Assembly: GCA_003510135.1 (NCBI GenBank)
Contig: DOKY01000026.1
Span: 2,376 to 66,375 of the forward strand
Origin: Pseudothermotoga sp.
Lineage (GTDB): Bacteria > Thermotogota > Thermotogae > Thermotogales > DSM-5069
Direction of reading: 5' to 3'
DNA length: 64,000 nucleotides
The notes under the pieces are model-generated. The model did no database searches. It was given only the letters and a program-made list of their open reading frames with translations, and had not been told where the DNA came from. Numbering within the stretch: position 1 is the first letter of the stretch; each line of letters opens with the position of its first letter. A program made the translations under genes and the position numbers. This document shows, piece by piece, positions 43,335 to 52,508 of this stretch.

Positions 43335-43652
43335 TCACGCTTTATCGATGATCTCGCCACATTTTTTGCAAAATCTGACCTTTGTGCCGTCTTCCAGGAA
43401 CTTCACACCGACACGCGTTGGTTTATCACAGCTTGGGCACACGACCATGACCTTGCAGGCGTAGATCGGAGCTTCCCTTTCAATGATGCCCCCCTCTCTC
43501 AACTGAGGTATAGGCCTTTGATGCCTCTTAACCATGTTCACTCCCTGTACTACGACCTTGCCCTCCTTCGGTATCACCCTGAGGACCTTGCCTCTCTTGC
43601 CCTTGTCTTTGCCTGAGATGACTTGGACCAAATCGTCACGTTTTATGCGCAT
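43335..43652 (-). CDS. rplX: Ribosomal protein uL24
   Basis: Assembly-initiating 50S protein of 105 residues with the KOW motif 'VQVISGKDKGKRGKVL'. The C-terminal part carries two CxxC pairs ('CPSCD' and 'CKKCG'), a zinc-ribbon-like form found in many but not all bacteria. ATG 43652 is five bases after GAGGTGA. Confidence 0.97.
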   Translation of the reverse strand: MRIKRDDLVQVISGKDKGKRGKVLRVIPKEGKVVVQGVNMVKRHQRPIPQLREGGIIEREAPIYACKVMVVCPSCDKPTRVGVKFLEDGTKVRFCKKCGEIIDKA

Positions 43653-43664
43653 CTTCTTCACCTC

Positions 43665-44033
43665 TCACAGGACCTCGGGAGCCAGAGACACAATCTTCAT
43701 GTAACCCTTCTCACGGATCTCTCTGGCCACCGGTCCAAAGACGCGTGTACCTCTTGGTTCATTGAACTTGTCGAGAACGACAGCAGCATTGTCATCGAAC
43801 CTTATGTAGGTTCCGTCGGCTCTTCTTATTGGTTTTCTTGTGCGAACAATGACTGCCTTGACAACCTCGCCCTTTTTGATTCCCGTGTTGGGCACGACGT
43901 CCCTGACGGAACACACAACGACGTCGCCCACTCTGCCATACTTCTTGTGATGTCCTCCCAAAACCCTGATAACTCTCAAAACTTTCGCACCTGAATTGTC
44001 CGCGACGTTGAGATAGCTTTCCGTCTGGATCAT
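43665..44033 (-). CDS. rplN: Ribosomal protein uL14
   Basis: Protein of 122 residues at the subunit interface. 'MIQTESYLNVADNSGAKVLR' and 'VFGPVARE' are diagnostic. Its ATG overlaps the rpsQ stop as ATGA. Confidence 0.98.
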   Translation of the reverse strand: MIQTESYLNVADNSGAKVLRVIRVLGGHHKKYGRVGDVVVCSVRDVVPNTGIKKGEVVKAVIVRTRKPIRRADGTYIRFDDNAAVVLDKFNEPRGTRVFGPVAREIREKGYMKIVSLAPEVL

Positions 44034-44317
44034 GCTTCCTCACTCTCCTCAACCGCGGGTATGTTTTCAGCTTGATACGCACGCTGGAGTATTTCCACGA
44101 CCCTCCATCTCTTGGTCCTGCTCAAGGGACGCGTCTCCTCTATGACAACGACGTCACCAACCTTGCATTCGTTGTGCTCGTCGTGTGCGTGGTATTTCTT
44201 GGATCGCCTGATACGCTTTTTGTAAACAGGGTGCTCAAGCCATCTCGTGACCCTGACGACCACCGTTTTGTCCATCTTGTCACTTACGACGGTGCCTGTC
44301 AATCTCTTTCTCGGCAT
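44030..44317 (-). CDS. rpsQ: Ribosomal protein uS17
   Basis: 16S rRNA-binding OB-fold protein of 95 residues. 'LTGTVVSDKMDKTVVVRVTR' and 'VGDVVVIEETRPLSRTKRW' are typical. An acidic tail of about ten residues follows the core. Confidence 0.97.
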   Translation of the reverse strand: MPRKRLTGTVVSDKMDKTVVVRVTRWLEHPVYKKRIRRSKKYHAHDEHNECKVGDVVVIEETRPLSRTKRWRVVEILQRAYQAENIPAVEESEEA

Positions 44318-44323
44318 TTTCGA

Positions 44324-44524
44324 TTACCTCCTTATTCCAAGTTCTCGTTCACGGAGTATTGTTTTGACCCTTGCTATGTCCCTCTTCGTTTCTTCTATGA
44401 GAGAGGTGTTCCTCAGCTGTCCCATGGCATGTTGAAACCTGAGTTCCATGAGCCGTCTTTTCTTTTCCTCCAGCAGCCTTTTCAGTTCATCGTCGGTGTA
44501 GTTCCTGAGCTCTGTCACTTTCAT
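44324..44524 (-). CDS. rpmC: Ribosomal protein uL29
   Basis: Helical 66-residue protein near the exit tunnel. 'ELRNYTDDELKRLLEEKKRR' and 'DIARVKTILRERELG' are typical. Start overlaps the rplP stop as ATGA. Confidence 0.97.
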   Translation of the reverse strand: MKVTELRNYTDDELKRLLEEKKRRLMELRFQHAMGQLRNTSLIEETKRDIARVKTILRERELGIRR

Positions 44525-44952
44525 ACGGCCTCACCCCCGAAAGAGGATCTCGAGACTATCTTGGTTGGTATCGGCAGCTTGCTTGCGGCGTATTCGAGGG
44601 CTTCCTTAGCCGTTTCTTCGTCGACACCCGCAATCTCGTATATGACCTTCCCGGGTTTCACCGGACACACCCAGCCTTCCACGTTACCCTTTCCTTTACC
44701 CATCCTGGACTCGGCAGGCTTTTTCGTGTAAGGTTTATCGGGGAAGACTCTGATCCAGAGTTTTCCACCTTTCTTCAGCACCCTCATGATGGCGATCCTG
44801 CCGGCTTCTATCTGCTGGGACGTAATCCAGCATGGAGCGAGTGCCTTCAAGCCCCATTCGCCAAAAGCGACGGTTGTTCCGCCCTTGGCCTCGCCTCTGA
44901 GTCTTCCCCGTTGCTGTTTTCTGTATTTGACCCTTTTGGGCATCAACATCAT
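44521..44952 (-). CDS. rplP: Ribosomal protein uL16
   Basis: Protein of 143 residues at the A-site tRNA elbow. 'PKRVKYRKQQRGR' at the start and 'KGKGNVEGWVCPVKPGKVIYE' (in part) are diagnostic. Tandem ATG codons at 44952 and 44949 follow AAGGAGGG at six and nine bases; either may be used. Confidence 0.97.
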   Translation of the reverse strand: MMLMPKRVKYRKQQRGRLRGEAKGGTTVAFGEWGLKALAPCWITSQQIEAGRIAIMRVLKKGGKLWIRVFPDKPYTKKPAESRMGKGKGNVEGWVCPVKPGKVIYEIAGVDEETAKEALEYAASKLPIPTKIVSRSSFGGEAV

Positions 44953-44967
44953 GTTTCCCTCCTTGTT

Positions 44968-45597
44968 TCAGATCTCTGCGTCACCCTTGTAAATCCAGAC
45001 TTTGACACCGATCGTGCCGTACTTCGTTTCAGCCCTAGCAGTTCCATAGTCTACGACTGCTCTGACTTTCTGCAGTGGAAGCCTGCCCCTGAGGTACCAT
45101 TCTCGTCTTGCGATTTCTGATCCCGCCAGTCGGCCCGAAACCATCGTTTTTATTCCTATGGCTCCCTTTCGAATTGCATCTGAAATGGCTCGCTTCATTG
45201 CGCGTTTGTAAGAGGCCCTCTTTTCTATTCTTGTTGCTATACTCTCGGCGACCAGTTGTGCATCAAGCTCGGGCGTTTTTACTTCTTCTACATTCACAAT
45301 AACGCGCCTGTTAAGCTTCTTCTCGAGCTCTTCCCTCAGCTTGCCGATCTCGGCACCTTTCTTGCCTATTATGACCCCGGGCCTAGCTGTTTTGACGATC
45401 ACTGTCACTGTTTCGTTGTCAGGTCTCTCTATGAAAACCTCACTGATGCCGGCCTGGCTGTACACAGACTTGACCAATCTGCGTATCTCCTCGTCTTCTT
45501 TCAACCATGGACCGTAGTTTTTCTCGTTGAACCAGCGCGCTTGCCATTCTGACGTTACGCCCAGTCTGAATCCTCTTGGATGTACTTTCTGACCCAC
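44968..45597 (-). CDS. rpsC: Ribosomal protein uS3
   Basis: Head protein of the 30S subunit with mRNA-entry helicase role, 209 residues. N-terminal 'GQKVHPRGFRLGV', KH domain 'RPGVIIGKKGAEIGKL', and C-terminal 'GRLAGSEIARREWYLRGRLP'. GTG start. Confidence 0.98.
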   Translation of the reverse strand: MGQKVHPRGFRLGVTSEWQARWFNEKNYGPWLKEDEEIRRLVKSVYSQAGISEVFIERPDNETVTVIVKTARPGVIIGKKGAEIGKLREELEKKLNRRVIVNVEEVKTPELDAQLVAESIATRIEKRASYKRAMKRAISDAIRKGAIGIKTMVSGRLAGSEIARREWYLRGRLPLQKVRAVVDYGTARAETKYGTIGVKVWIYKGDAEI

Positions 45598-45616
45598 CGT
45601 ATCACCTCTCCAAAGT

Positions 45617-46024
45617 TCAGTCTTTACTCCGCACCACTACAGTGATGTGGCACATTCGCCGCTGAATTATATCCGCCCTTCCTCTACCGCGCATCCAGAT
45701 CCTCTTCATTCTTGGGCCATCGTCGACAACGCAGTGGGAAACGTAAAGGTTCTCCCTAGCGAGTTTAGCGTTGTTCTCGGCGTTGGCCACAGCGGAAGCC
45801 AAAACTTTTTCAACGAGCCGTGCGGCCTTCTTCGGTGACATCTGAAGAATCTGAAATGCTTCGTCCACACTCTTGCCTCTGATTGCGTTCACGACACAAC
45901 GGGCCTTTCGCGGTGATATTCTCACATACCGTGCAATCGCTCGCGCTTCCTTGACCTGAATCTCTCCCTGCTGTTTGTGCTGAACGGATCTTTTGGGTCT
46001 CTTGGTCTGATTCTCGGTAGCCAT
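45617..46024 (-). CDS. rplV: Ribosomal protein uL22
   Basis: Exit-tunnel protein of 135 residues. Core 'YVRISPRKARCVVNAIRGKS' and C-terminal hairpin 'RIWMRGRGRADIIQRRMCHI' are typical. A basic Gln/Lys-rich extension of about 25 residues precedes the core. ATG 46024 lies seven bases after GAGGAGGG. Confidence 0.97.
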   Translation of the reverse strand: MATENQTKRPKRSVQHKQQGEIQVKEARAIARYVRISPRKARCVVNAIRGKSVDEAFQILQMSPKKAARLVEKVLASAVANAENNAKLARENLYVSHCVVDDGPRMKRIWMRGRGRADIIQRRMCHITVVVRSKD

Positions 46025-46038
46025 ACGCTGCTCCCTCC

Positions 46039-46326
46039 TCACTTGACTTGACCCTTGGAGGCGGCCTTCTTATCGGCATGGCCTCCAAACCTTCTGGTGA
46101 GGGCAAACTCGCCTAATCTATGACCGACCATGTTCTCGGTTATGTATATGGGGATGTGCTTCAATCCGTTGTGGACAGCTATGGTGTGGCCGACCATTTC
46201 CGGAACTATCGTCGACGCTCTGCTCCACGTCTTGATGATCTTCTTTTCACCCGTCTCGTTCAGCATTCTTATCTTCTTCAAAAGTTTTGGGTCAACGTAC
46301 GGACCTTTCTTCTTGGATCGAGACAC
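46039..46326 (-). CDS. rpsS: Ribosomal protein uS19
   Basis: Head protein of 95 residues. 'SRSKKKGPYVDPKLLKKI', 'STIVPEMVGHTIAVHNG' and 'HRLGEFALTR' are diagnostic. Confidence 0.98.
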   Translation of the reverse strand: MSRSKKKGPYVDPKLLKKIRMLNETGEKKIIKTWSRASTIVPEMVGHTIAVHNGLKHIPIYITENMVGHRLGEFALTRRFGGHADKKAASKGQVK

Positions 46327-46339
46327 ACGAACACCTCCT

Positions 46340-47167
46340 TCAGACTTCGTTGCGTCTGCGGACTATGAACCTGTCCGATGGTCTTCTGCCTCTTCTGGTC
46401 TTGTATCCTTTGCATGGAACTCCCCATGGCGTTACGGGATGCTGACCTTTACCTCTTCCTTCTCCTCCGCCCATCGGGTGATCAACAGGGTTCATGACCA
46501 TGCCTCTCACATGCGGTCTTCTACCTTTCCAGCGCACCCTGCCTGCCTTGCCGTCGACTTCGTTCTTGTGGTCTTCGTTACCAACGACGCCGATGGTTGC
46601 ATAACACTTTATGTGAATCTTTCGTAGTTCACCGGAAGGCATCCTCAGCAGAGCATAGTCGCCTTCCTTTGCCATGAGCTGGCACGCGACACCCGCAGAA
46701 CGTGCAATCTTTCCACCGGAACCAGGTCTTATCTCAACGTTGTGTATCATGGTTCCAAGGGGAATCTTTTCCAACGGCAACGCGTTCCCAACCCTTATTT
46801 CCGCATCTGGTCCTGCCATCAAAGTGTCGCCAACCTGAAGACCGTTGGGCGCCAAGATGTACCTCTTCTCACCATCTGCATACACCAGCAACGCTATCCT
46901 TGCAGTCCTATTCGGATCGTACTCGATTGAAACAACCTTCGCAGGTATGCCTATCTTGTCGCGCTTGAAGTCGATAATTCTGTACCTGCGCTTGTGACCT
47001 CCTCCACGAAACCTGACCGTTGTGCGTCCATGATGATTCCTTCCGCCCGTCTTCTTGATGGGTACCAGCAAAGACTTCTCGGGCTCTTCCTTGGTTATCT
47101 CAGAGAAGTCTGGTATCACCATGAACCTTCGACTTGGCGTGATCGGTTTGAACTTCTTCAGACCCAT
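46340..47167 (-). CDS. rplB: Ribosomal protein uL2
   Basis: Core 50S protein of 275 residues near the peptidyl-transferase centre. 'KKTGGRNHHGRTTVRFRGGG', 'IEYDPNRTARIALL' and 'VMNPVDHPMGGGEGRGKG' with the conserved His are all present. Confidence 0.98.
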   Translation of the reverse strand: MGLKKFKPITPSRRFMVIPDFSEITKEEPEKSLLVPIKKTGGRNHHGRTTVRFRGGGHKRRYRIIDFKRDKIGIPAKVVSIEYDPNRTARIALLVYADGEKRYILAPNGLQVGDTLMAGPDAEIRVGNALPLEKIPLGTMIHNVEIRPGSGGKIARSAGVACQLMAKEGDYALLRMPSGELRKIHIKCYATIGVVGNEDHKNEVDGKAGRVRWKGRRPHVRGMVMNPVDHPMGGGEGRGKGQHPVTPWGVPCKGYKTRRGRRPSDRFIVRRRNEV

Positions 47168-47180
47168 CGAGATTCACCTC

Positions 47181-47483
47181 TCATTGCTGGGCTTCCAGCT
47201 CTTTGATTGTGTAACCTTCTTTCAAGGTGACAATGGCCTTCTTCCACTGCCTAGTGGTCCCCTCAAACAAACCCCTGCGCTTGGGTTTCGGTTTTACCAA
47301 CAGGACATTGACTTTCTCAACTTTCACGTTGAACAACTTTTCGATCGCCATCTTGACTTGATGTTTGTTTGCCAGAAGGTTCACCTCGAAGATGTACTTT
47401 CTACCTTCCCTCGCAGCCATAGACTTTTCCGTCACGATGGGTCTAACAATCACATCGAACGGTGTAAGTTTCTGTTGGTTCAT
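47181..47483 (-). CDS. rplW: Ribosomal protein uL23
   Basis: Exit-site protein of 100 residues that docks trigger factor and SRP. 'DVIVRPIVTEKSM' and 'ANKHQVKMAIEKLFNVKVEK' are typical. Start overlaps the rplD stop as ATGA. Confidence 0.97.
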   Translation of the reverse strand: MNQQKLTPFDVIVRPIVTEKSMAAREGRKYIFEVNLLANKHQVKMAIEKLFNVKVEKVNVLLVKPKPKRRGLFEGTTRQWKKAIVTLKEGYTIKELEAQQ

Positions 47484-48154
47484 TTGAGCACCTCCTCGAT
47501 CTTAGCTACCACGTCTTTGGTCAGGACAAGTTTCTCGTGGTTTAAGATGTCATAAACGTTCAGGCCGTCTATCCTCACTTCACCGTTCTGGGATGCACCT
47601 GTGTTGTCTGCAATTATGGCTTTGACACCAGATATGTTTCGACATGCGAGCCTCACATTTTCGTACTCATCCTTCTTCCACGGTAAGACAAAAAGAACCT
47701 TTTTACCAGTGAGCTGAAGATCGCTCAGGACCTGCCTCATATTCTTCGTCTTTGGCTCATCGAACTTCATGTCGTCCAGAACAATCAGATTTCCCTCTCT
47801 GAACCTTTGAGAAAGTGCAGATTTTATGGCCAACCTCTTCATCTTTTTCGGTAGTTTTTTGCTCCAGTCCCTTGGCTTCGGTCCGTGCGCGACGCCACCG
47901 TGCCTCCAGATGGGAGATCTTATAGATCCGTGTCTGGCCCTACCCGTGTGCTTCTGCGGCCAGGGTTTTCTTCCCCCACCGCTCACTTCTGCTCGAGTCT
48001 TGGTTGAAGCGGTTCCCGCTCGCCTTCTGGATAGCTGATAGTCAATGTAACGCCACATAACATCAAGGTTGGGCTCGATATTGAATATCTCGTCCTTTAA
48101 CTCCTGTTCACCGATTTTCTGCCCTTTCATGTTGTACAGATCTACGATAGCCAT
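47480..48154 (-). CDS. rplD: Ribosomal protein uL4
   Basis: Protein of 224 residues whose extended loop lines the exit tunnel. 'RAGTASTKTRAEVSGGGRKP' and 'QKHTGRARHGSIRSPIWRHGG' mark that loop. In E. coli uL4 represses the S10 operon; no S10-like leader exists here. Confidence 0.97.
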   Translation of the reverse strand: MAIVDLYNMKGQKIGEQELKDEIFNIEPNLDVMWRYIDYQLSRRRAGTASTKTRAEVSGGGRKPWPQKHTGRARHGSIRSPIWRHGGVAHGPKPRDWSKKLPKKMKRLAIKSALSQRFREGNLIVLDDMKFDEPKTKNMRQVLSDLQLTGKKVLFVLPWKKDEYENVRLACRNISGVKAIIADNTGASQNGEVRIDGLNVYDILNHEKLVLTKDVVAKIEEVLK

Positions 48155-48175
48155 ACACTTGATTCCTCCTCAGCT

Positions 48176-48808
48176 TCATTTTCGGGTCTTCTTGGGGCTC
48201 CTGATGAGCACCAAGCCACCCCTCGCTCCAGGAACAGAACCTTTGACCACTATGAGATTGTTTTCCACGTCCAGCTTCACAACCTCGAGGTTGTGAATCG
48301 TTACTCTCTCGTTCCCGTAATGCCCTGGCATCTTTTTGCCTTTGAAAATCTTTGCCGGCTCTGTGTGCTGACCCAAGGAACCGAGTTCTCTGTGGAACTT
48401 CGATCCATGAGTCTTCGGACCTCCAGAGAATCCCCACCTCTTGACACCGCCTGCAAAGCCCCTACCTTTCGTCCATCCAACGACGTCCACCAACTCTCCA
48501 GGCTGGAATATGTCAACCTTGATGGTCTGTCCCACTTCGTACTTGCTCAGCTCTTCTTCGTTTTCGAGTCTCATCTCTCTCAGAACCCTCAGAGCCTTCA
48601 AGTTGGCCTTTTTGAAGTGTCCCGCGAGAGGCTTGTTGGTTTTCTTGATCTCCTCAAAACCCAGCTGGACAGCGCAGTATCCATCGACCTGAGGGGTCTT
48701 TTTCTGCACAACATAACATGGGCCAGCTTTAATCACCGTTGCTGGCACAACCTTGTTACCCTCGAACAGCTGGGTCATCCCCATCTTTCTGCCTATGATC
48801 ATCTTCAT
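48176..48808 (-). CDS. rplC: Ribosomal protein uL3
   Basis: 50S assembly-initiating protein of 210 residues. 'IIGRKMGMTQLFE' at the start, and 'GKGFAG'-like 'TKGRGFAGGVKRWGFSGGPKTHGSKFHR' region (abbreviated) reaching to the peptidyl-transferase centre. Confidence 0.98.
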   Translation of the reverse strand: MKMIIGRKMGMTQLFEGNKVVPATVIKAGPCYVVQKKTPQVDGYCAVQLGFEEIKKTNKPLAGHFKKANLKALRVLREMRLENEEELSKYEVGQTIKVDIFQPGELVDVVGWTKGRGFAGGVKRWGFSGGPKTHGSKFHRELGSLGQHTEPAKIFKGKKMPGHYGNERVTIHNLEVVKLDVENNLIVVKGSVPGARGGLVLIRSPKKTRK

Positions 48809-48828
48809 GCTCCAACACCTCCGAAGGT

Positions 48829-49137
48829 TCAGAGTTTGATCTCTACGTCGACACCTGCTGGGAGGTTTATCTTCATCAATGCATCGATCGTCTTTGGTGA
48901 AGGTTCGATTATGTCGATCAGTCTCTTGTGGACCCTCTTTTCGAACTGCTCACGCGAATCTTTGTGCTTGTGTGGGGATCGAAGCACCACATAAAGGGTC
49001 CTTTCCGTCGGCAATGGTATGGGACCGGATATTCTCGCGTTCGTGGATTTCGCGACTTCCACGATTTTCTTTGCGGATTCATCAAGAAGTTCGTGATCGT
49101 AAGCCTTCAATTTTATTCTGATCTTCTGTCCAGGCAT
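48829..49137 (-). CDS. rpsJ: Ribosomal protein uS10
   Basis: 30S protein of 102 residues, also a NusG/NusB partner in antitermination. 'QKIRIKLKAYDHELLDESAKKI' (in part) and 'PLPTERTLYVVLRSPHKHKDS' identify it. ATG 49137 lies ten bases after GGAGGG; an in-frame ATG at 49164 overlaps the upstream hairpin region and is rejected. Confidence 0.97.
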   Translation of the reverse strand: MPGQKIRIKLKAYDHELLDESAKKIVEVAKSTNARISGPIPLPTERTLYVVLRSPHKHKDSREQFEKRVHKRLIDIIEPSPKTIDALMKINLPAGVDVEIKL

Positions 49138-49167
49138 GAGTTTCGTTCCCTCCTCTTCGTCCAAAAG

Positions 49168-49186
49168 GTGGGGGCCGAGCCCCCAC
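49168..49186 (-). terminator. Strong hairpin between tuf and rpsJ (terminator/attenuator-like)
   Basis: On the minus strand GTGGGGGC and GCCCCCAC form a perfect 8-bp stem with a TCG loop, starting seven bases after the tuf stop and followed by CCTTTTGG. It sits exactly at the boundary of the str and S10 segments. No promoter fits in the remaining space before rpsJ, so expression of the 31 downstream genes from the rpsL promoters would have to pass it. Partial termination or an mRNA-processing site is inferred. Confidence 0.65.
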
Positions 49187-49192
49187 TCCAGA

Positions 49193-50392
49193 TCACTCTA
49201 CGATCTCCGTGACGACTCCCGCTCCGACTGTTCTGCCACCTTCTCTGATAGCGAAGCGCATCCCTTTTTCTATAGCAACCGGGTAAATCAACTTGATGGT
49301 GAGTATCGCATTGTCACCGGGCATGACCATTTCCGCGTTGTTTCCGAGCTCGAGGATTTCACCGGTGACATCCGCCGTTCTTATGTAGAACTGAGGTCTG
49401 TAACCCTTCATGAACGGTGTATGCCTTCCACCTTCCTCTTTCTTCAGCACGTAAACGTTGGCTTTGAAAGTAGTGTGAGGAGTGATCGAGCCAGGCGCAG
49501 CAAGTACTTGTCCACGCTCGACCTCGTCCTTGTCGATACCTCTCAACAGACATCCCACGTTGTCTCCAGCTATTCCTTCCTCGAGCTCTTTCCTGAACAT
49601 TTCAACGCTCGTTACAACCGTTTTCCTGGTCTCGTAGCTCAATCCAACGATCTCCACTTCGTCGCCCGGCCTGATGCGTCCACGCTCGATTCTTCCAGTA
49701 ACGACCGTACCCCTTCCTGTAATCGAGAACACGTCCTCTATGGCCATCAGGAACGGTTTGTCAACATCACGGACAGGCTCAGGAATGTAGTTATCCAGCG
49801 CATCCAGCAGCTCCTGAATCGGTTTGTACGCCGGATCGTTTGGATCGTTAGCCTCAAGTGCTTTGAGAGCAGAACCCCTGATCACGGGAACCTCGTCGCC
49901 GGGAAATTCGTATTTCGTCAACAATTCCCTGACTTCCATTTCAACGAGGTCGATCAATTCTGGATCGTCAACGGCATCGACTTTGTTCAAAAAGACCACC
50001 ATGTATGGCACGTTGACCTGCCTCGCGAGGAGCACGTGCTCGCGTGTCTGTGGCATGGGTCCATCCGTTGCGGCAACGACCAAGATGGCTCCATCCATCT
50101 GTGCGGCACCGGTGATCATGTTCTTTATGTAGTCAGCGTGGCCTGGACAGTCGATGTGCGCGTAGTGCCTTTTTTCGGTCTGATACTCAACATGCGTGAT
50201 GTTGATCGTGATTCCTCTTGCCTTTTCTTCCGGTGCTTTGTCGATCTGCTCGAAGGGCACATAATTTGCAAGACCCTTGAAGGACAGATACTTGGTGATC
50301 GCTGCTGTGAGCGTTGTCTTACCGTGGTCGATGTGACCTATGGTTCCAACATTGACGTGTGGTTTGGTTCTCACAAATTTTTCCTTAGCCAT
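49193..50392 (-). CDS. tuf: Elongation factor Tu
   Basis: GTPase of 399 residues delivering aminoacyl-tRNA. G motifs 'GHIDHGKT', 'DCPGHADY' and 'NKVDAVDD' and the effector region 'EKARGITIN' are all normal. Followed by a strong hairpin, in line with EF-Tu being needed in excess over ribosomal proteins. Confidence 0.98.
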   Translation of the reverse strand: MAKEKFVRTKPHVNVGTIGHIDHGKTTLTAAITKYLSFKGLANYVPFEQIDKAPEEKARGITINITHVEYQTEKRHYAHIDCPGHADYIKNMITGAAQMDGAILVVAATDGPMPQTREHVLLARQVNVPYMVVFLNKVDAVDDPELIDLVEMEVRELLTKYEFPGDEVPVIRGSALKALEANDPNDPAYKPIQELLDALDNYIPEPVRDVDKPFLMAIEDVFSITGRGTVVTGRIERGRIRPGDEVEIVGLSYETRKTVVTSVEMFRKELEEGIAGDNVGCLLRGIDKDEVERGQVLAAPGSITPHTTFKANVYVLKKEEGGRHTPFMKGYRPQFYIRTADVTGEILELGNNAEMVMPGDNAILTIKLIYPVAIEKGMRFAIREGGRTVGAGVVTEIVE

Positions 50393-50412
50393 TCAAACTC
50401 CCTCCTTCACCT

Positions 50413-52497
50413 TTAAACAGCTTTCAAGAGCTTTTCCAGTATCCTGTCCGGTATCTCTTGATAGTGTGAGAACTGAGCTGTGTAAACAGCTCTGCCCTGG
50501 CTCAACGATCTCAGGACCGTGGCGTAACCAAAAAGCTCAGACATGGGAGCTGTCGCCCTGATGATCTTCGTGTTCCCTTTCGTTTCCAGACCCTCAATGT
50601 TGGCCCTTCGGGAACTCAGATCGGCTATGATCGAGCCCAGGTATTCTTCCGGTGTGATTATTTCCAGTTTCATGACCGGTTCCAGCAAGACTGGTTCACA
50701 CTCTTTCATCGCGTTCTTGAAGGCCAAACTGGCTGCGATCTTGAAAGCAATCTCCGAAGAATCCACCTCGTGGTAAGAACCGTCTATTAGTACCGCTCGT
50801 ACCCCGATCATTGGATAGCCCGCCACATAACCCGTCTCCATGGCCTCGCGTATTCCCTGCTCTATAGCAGGAATGTACTCTTTCGGTATTGTACCGCCAA
50901 CAATGTTGTTGATAAACTCGAAATGTTTTCCCTTCTCGTACGGAATAGGCTCAAACCTTACCACCACGTGCCCGTATTGACCCCTGCCACCTGTCTGTCT
51001 TATGTACTTGCCCTCAGCAACGGCAGCCTTGGTGATGGTCTCCCTGTAAGAAACCTGGGGTCTTCCCACCCTGATGTTCACGTTGAATTCCCTCTTCAAC
51101 CTGTCCGTCACGATCTCCAGGTGTAACTCGCCCATTCCAGACAGAATGATCTGACCGGTTTCTTTGTCGACTCCAACCTTCAATGTGGGGTCCTCTTCGC
51201 TGAGTGCCGTCACAGCACGGACCATTTTTTCTTCCTCTTCCTTCGTTGGCGCCTCGATCGCGACGGATATGACGGGTTCTGGAAAGTTGAACCTCTCTAT
51301 AATTACCGGACGATTCTCGTCACAGAGAGTGTCTCCGGTCGTTGTGCTCTTCAATCCAACCACAGCAACTATGTCGCCTGGTCTCGCAAACTCGATCTCT
51401 TCTCTCTTGTCCGCGTGCATGAACATCAACCTTGCGACGCGTTCTCTGATGTTTTTCGTAGAGTTGTAGACGTAGGAGCCCTTGTTCAATCTGCCAGAAT
51501 ACACGCGCAGATAAGTTAGCTTACCGACGTATGGATCAACCTGTATCTTGAAAGCAAGCGCTGTAAAGCCGGTCTCTTCAGAAGGAACGATTTCTACGTC
51601 TTCACCGTCTGGGGTCTGAGCCCTCAACGGCGGCAGATCCAGGGGTGATGGAAGATAGTCGATGACCGCATCGAGCAACGGCTGAATGCCCTTGTTCCTT
51701 GCGGCTGCTCCGCACAGAACTGGCACTATTTCGTTCGCTATGGTCAACCTTCTGATCGCCGCTTTCAGTTTTTCTATGGGTATCTCCTCATCCTCAAGGT
51801 AGAGATTCAGGATCTCCTCGTCTTCCTCAGCGATGGCTGATATCAACTCTTCACGTCTGTCCTCGGCCTCACTGAGAAGTTGGGAAGGTATCTCTTCTTC
51901 CACGTACTGCGAGCCATCCTCACTGATCCAGTATATGGCTTTCATCTTCAGAAGATCTATGACACCAGTAAAATCTTTCTCAGAACCGATTGGCATCTGT
52001 ATCGCGACGGGTTTCGCGTGAAGTCTATCGATCATGGTCTTGATTGCCATGTCGAAATCTGCACCTATCTTGTCCATCTTGTTCATAAACGCCAGTCTCG
52101 GCACGCCATACTTGTTCGCCTGGCGCCAAACTGTTTCGCTCTGTGGTTCCACGCCAGCAGTGGCGTCGAACACAGCGATCGCTCCATCCAGGACCATCAA
52201 AGAGCGCTCGACCTCTATCGTGAAATCCACATGCCCGGGCGTATCAATTAGGTTTATTCTGTAACCTTTCCAGAAACACGTCGTTGCCGCCGCCTGTATC
52301 GTTATGCCCCTCTCCTTCTCCTGCTCCATCCAGTCCATCGTGGCGGTTCCCTCATCCACATTGCCGAGCATGTGCTTGCGGCCGGTATAGTAGAGTATGC
52401 GCTCAGACGTCGTTGTTTTACCGGCGTCTATGTGGGCCATTATTCCAATGTTACGAAGCTTCTCGAGAGGGACATAAAGGGCCTGGACTTCTAACAT
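50413..52497 (-). CDS. fusA: Elongation factor G
   Basis: Translocase GTPase of 694 residues. 'MAHIDAGKTTTSERILYYTG' (G1), 'DTPGHVDF' (G3) and 'NKMDKIGADF' (G4) are present, with domains II to V following. ATG 52497 has AAGGGA six bases upstream; the GTG at 52515 precedes that site and overlaps rpsG. Confidence 0.98.
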   Translation of the reverse strand: MLEVQALYVPLEKLRNIGIMAHIDAGKTTTSERILYYTGRKHMLGNVDEGTATMDWMEQEKERGITIQAAATTCFWKGYRINLIDTPGHVDFTIEVERSLMVLDGAIAVFDATAGVEPQSETVWRQANKYGVPRLAFMNKMDKIGADFDMAIKTMIDRLHAKPVAIQMPIGSEKDFTGVIDLLKMKAIYWISEDGSQYVEEEIPSQLLSEAEDRREELISAIAEEDEEILNLYLEDEEIPIEKLKAAIRRLTIANEIVPVLCGAAARNKGIQPLLDAVIDYLPSPLDLPPLRAQTPDGEDVEIVPSEETGFTALAFKIQVDPYVGKLTYLRVYSGRLNKGSYVYNSTKNIRERVARLMFMHADKREEIEFARPGDIVAVVGLKSTTTGDTLCDENRPVIIERFNFPEPVISVAIEAPTKEEEEKMVRAVTALSEEDPTLKVGVDKETGQIILSGMGELHLEIVTDRLKREFNVNIRVGRPQVSYRETITKAAVAEGKYIRQTGGRGQYGHVVVRFEPIPYEKGKHFEFINNIVGGTIPKEYIPAIEQGIREAMETGYVAGYPMIGVRAVLIDGSYHEVDSSEIAFKIAASLAFKNAMKECEPVLLEPVMKLEIITPEEYLGSIIADLSSRRANIEGLETKGNTKIIRATAPMSELFGYATVLRSLSQGRAVYTAQFSHYQEIPDRILEKLLKAV

Positions 52498-52508
52498 AAG
52501 TTTTCCCT

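Noticed and set aside
49136..50416. Plus-strand open frame of 426 codons opposite tuf
   Set aside because: It is the antisense of EF-Tu, has no ribosome binding site and reads as low-quality His/Arg/Ser-rich protein. It comes from the biased codon use of tuf.
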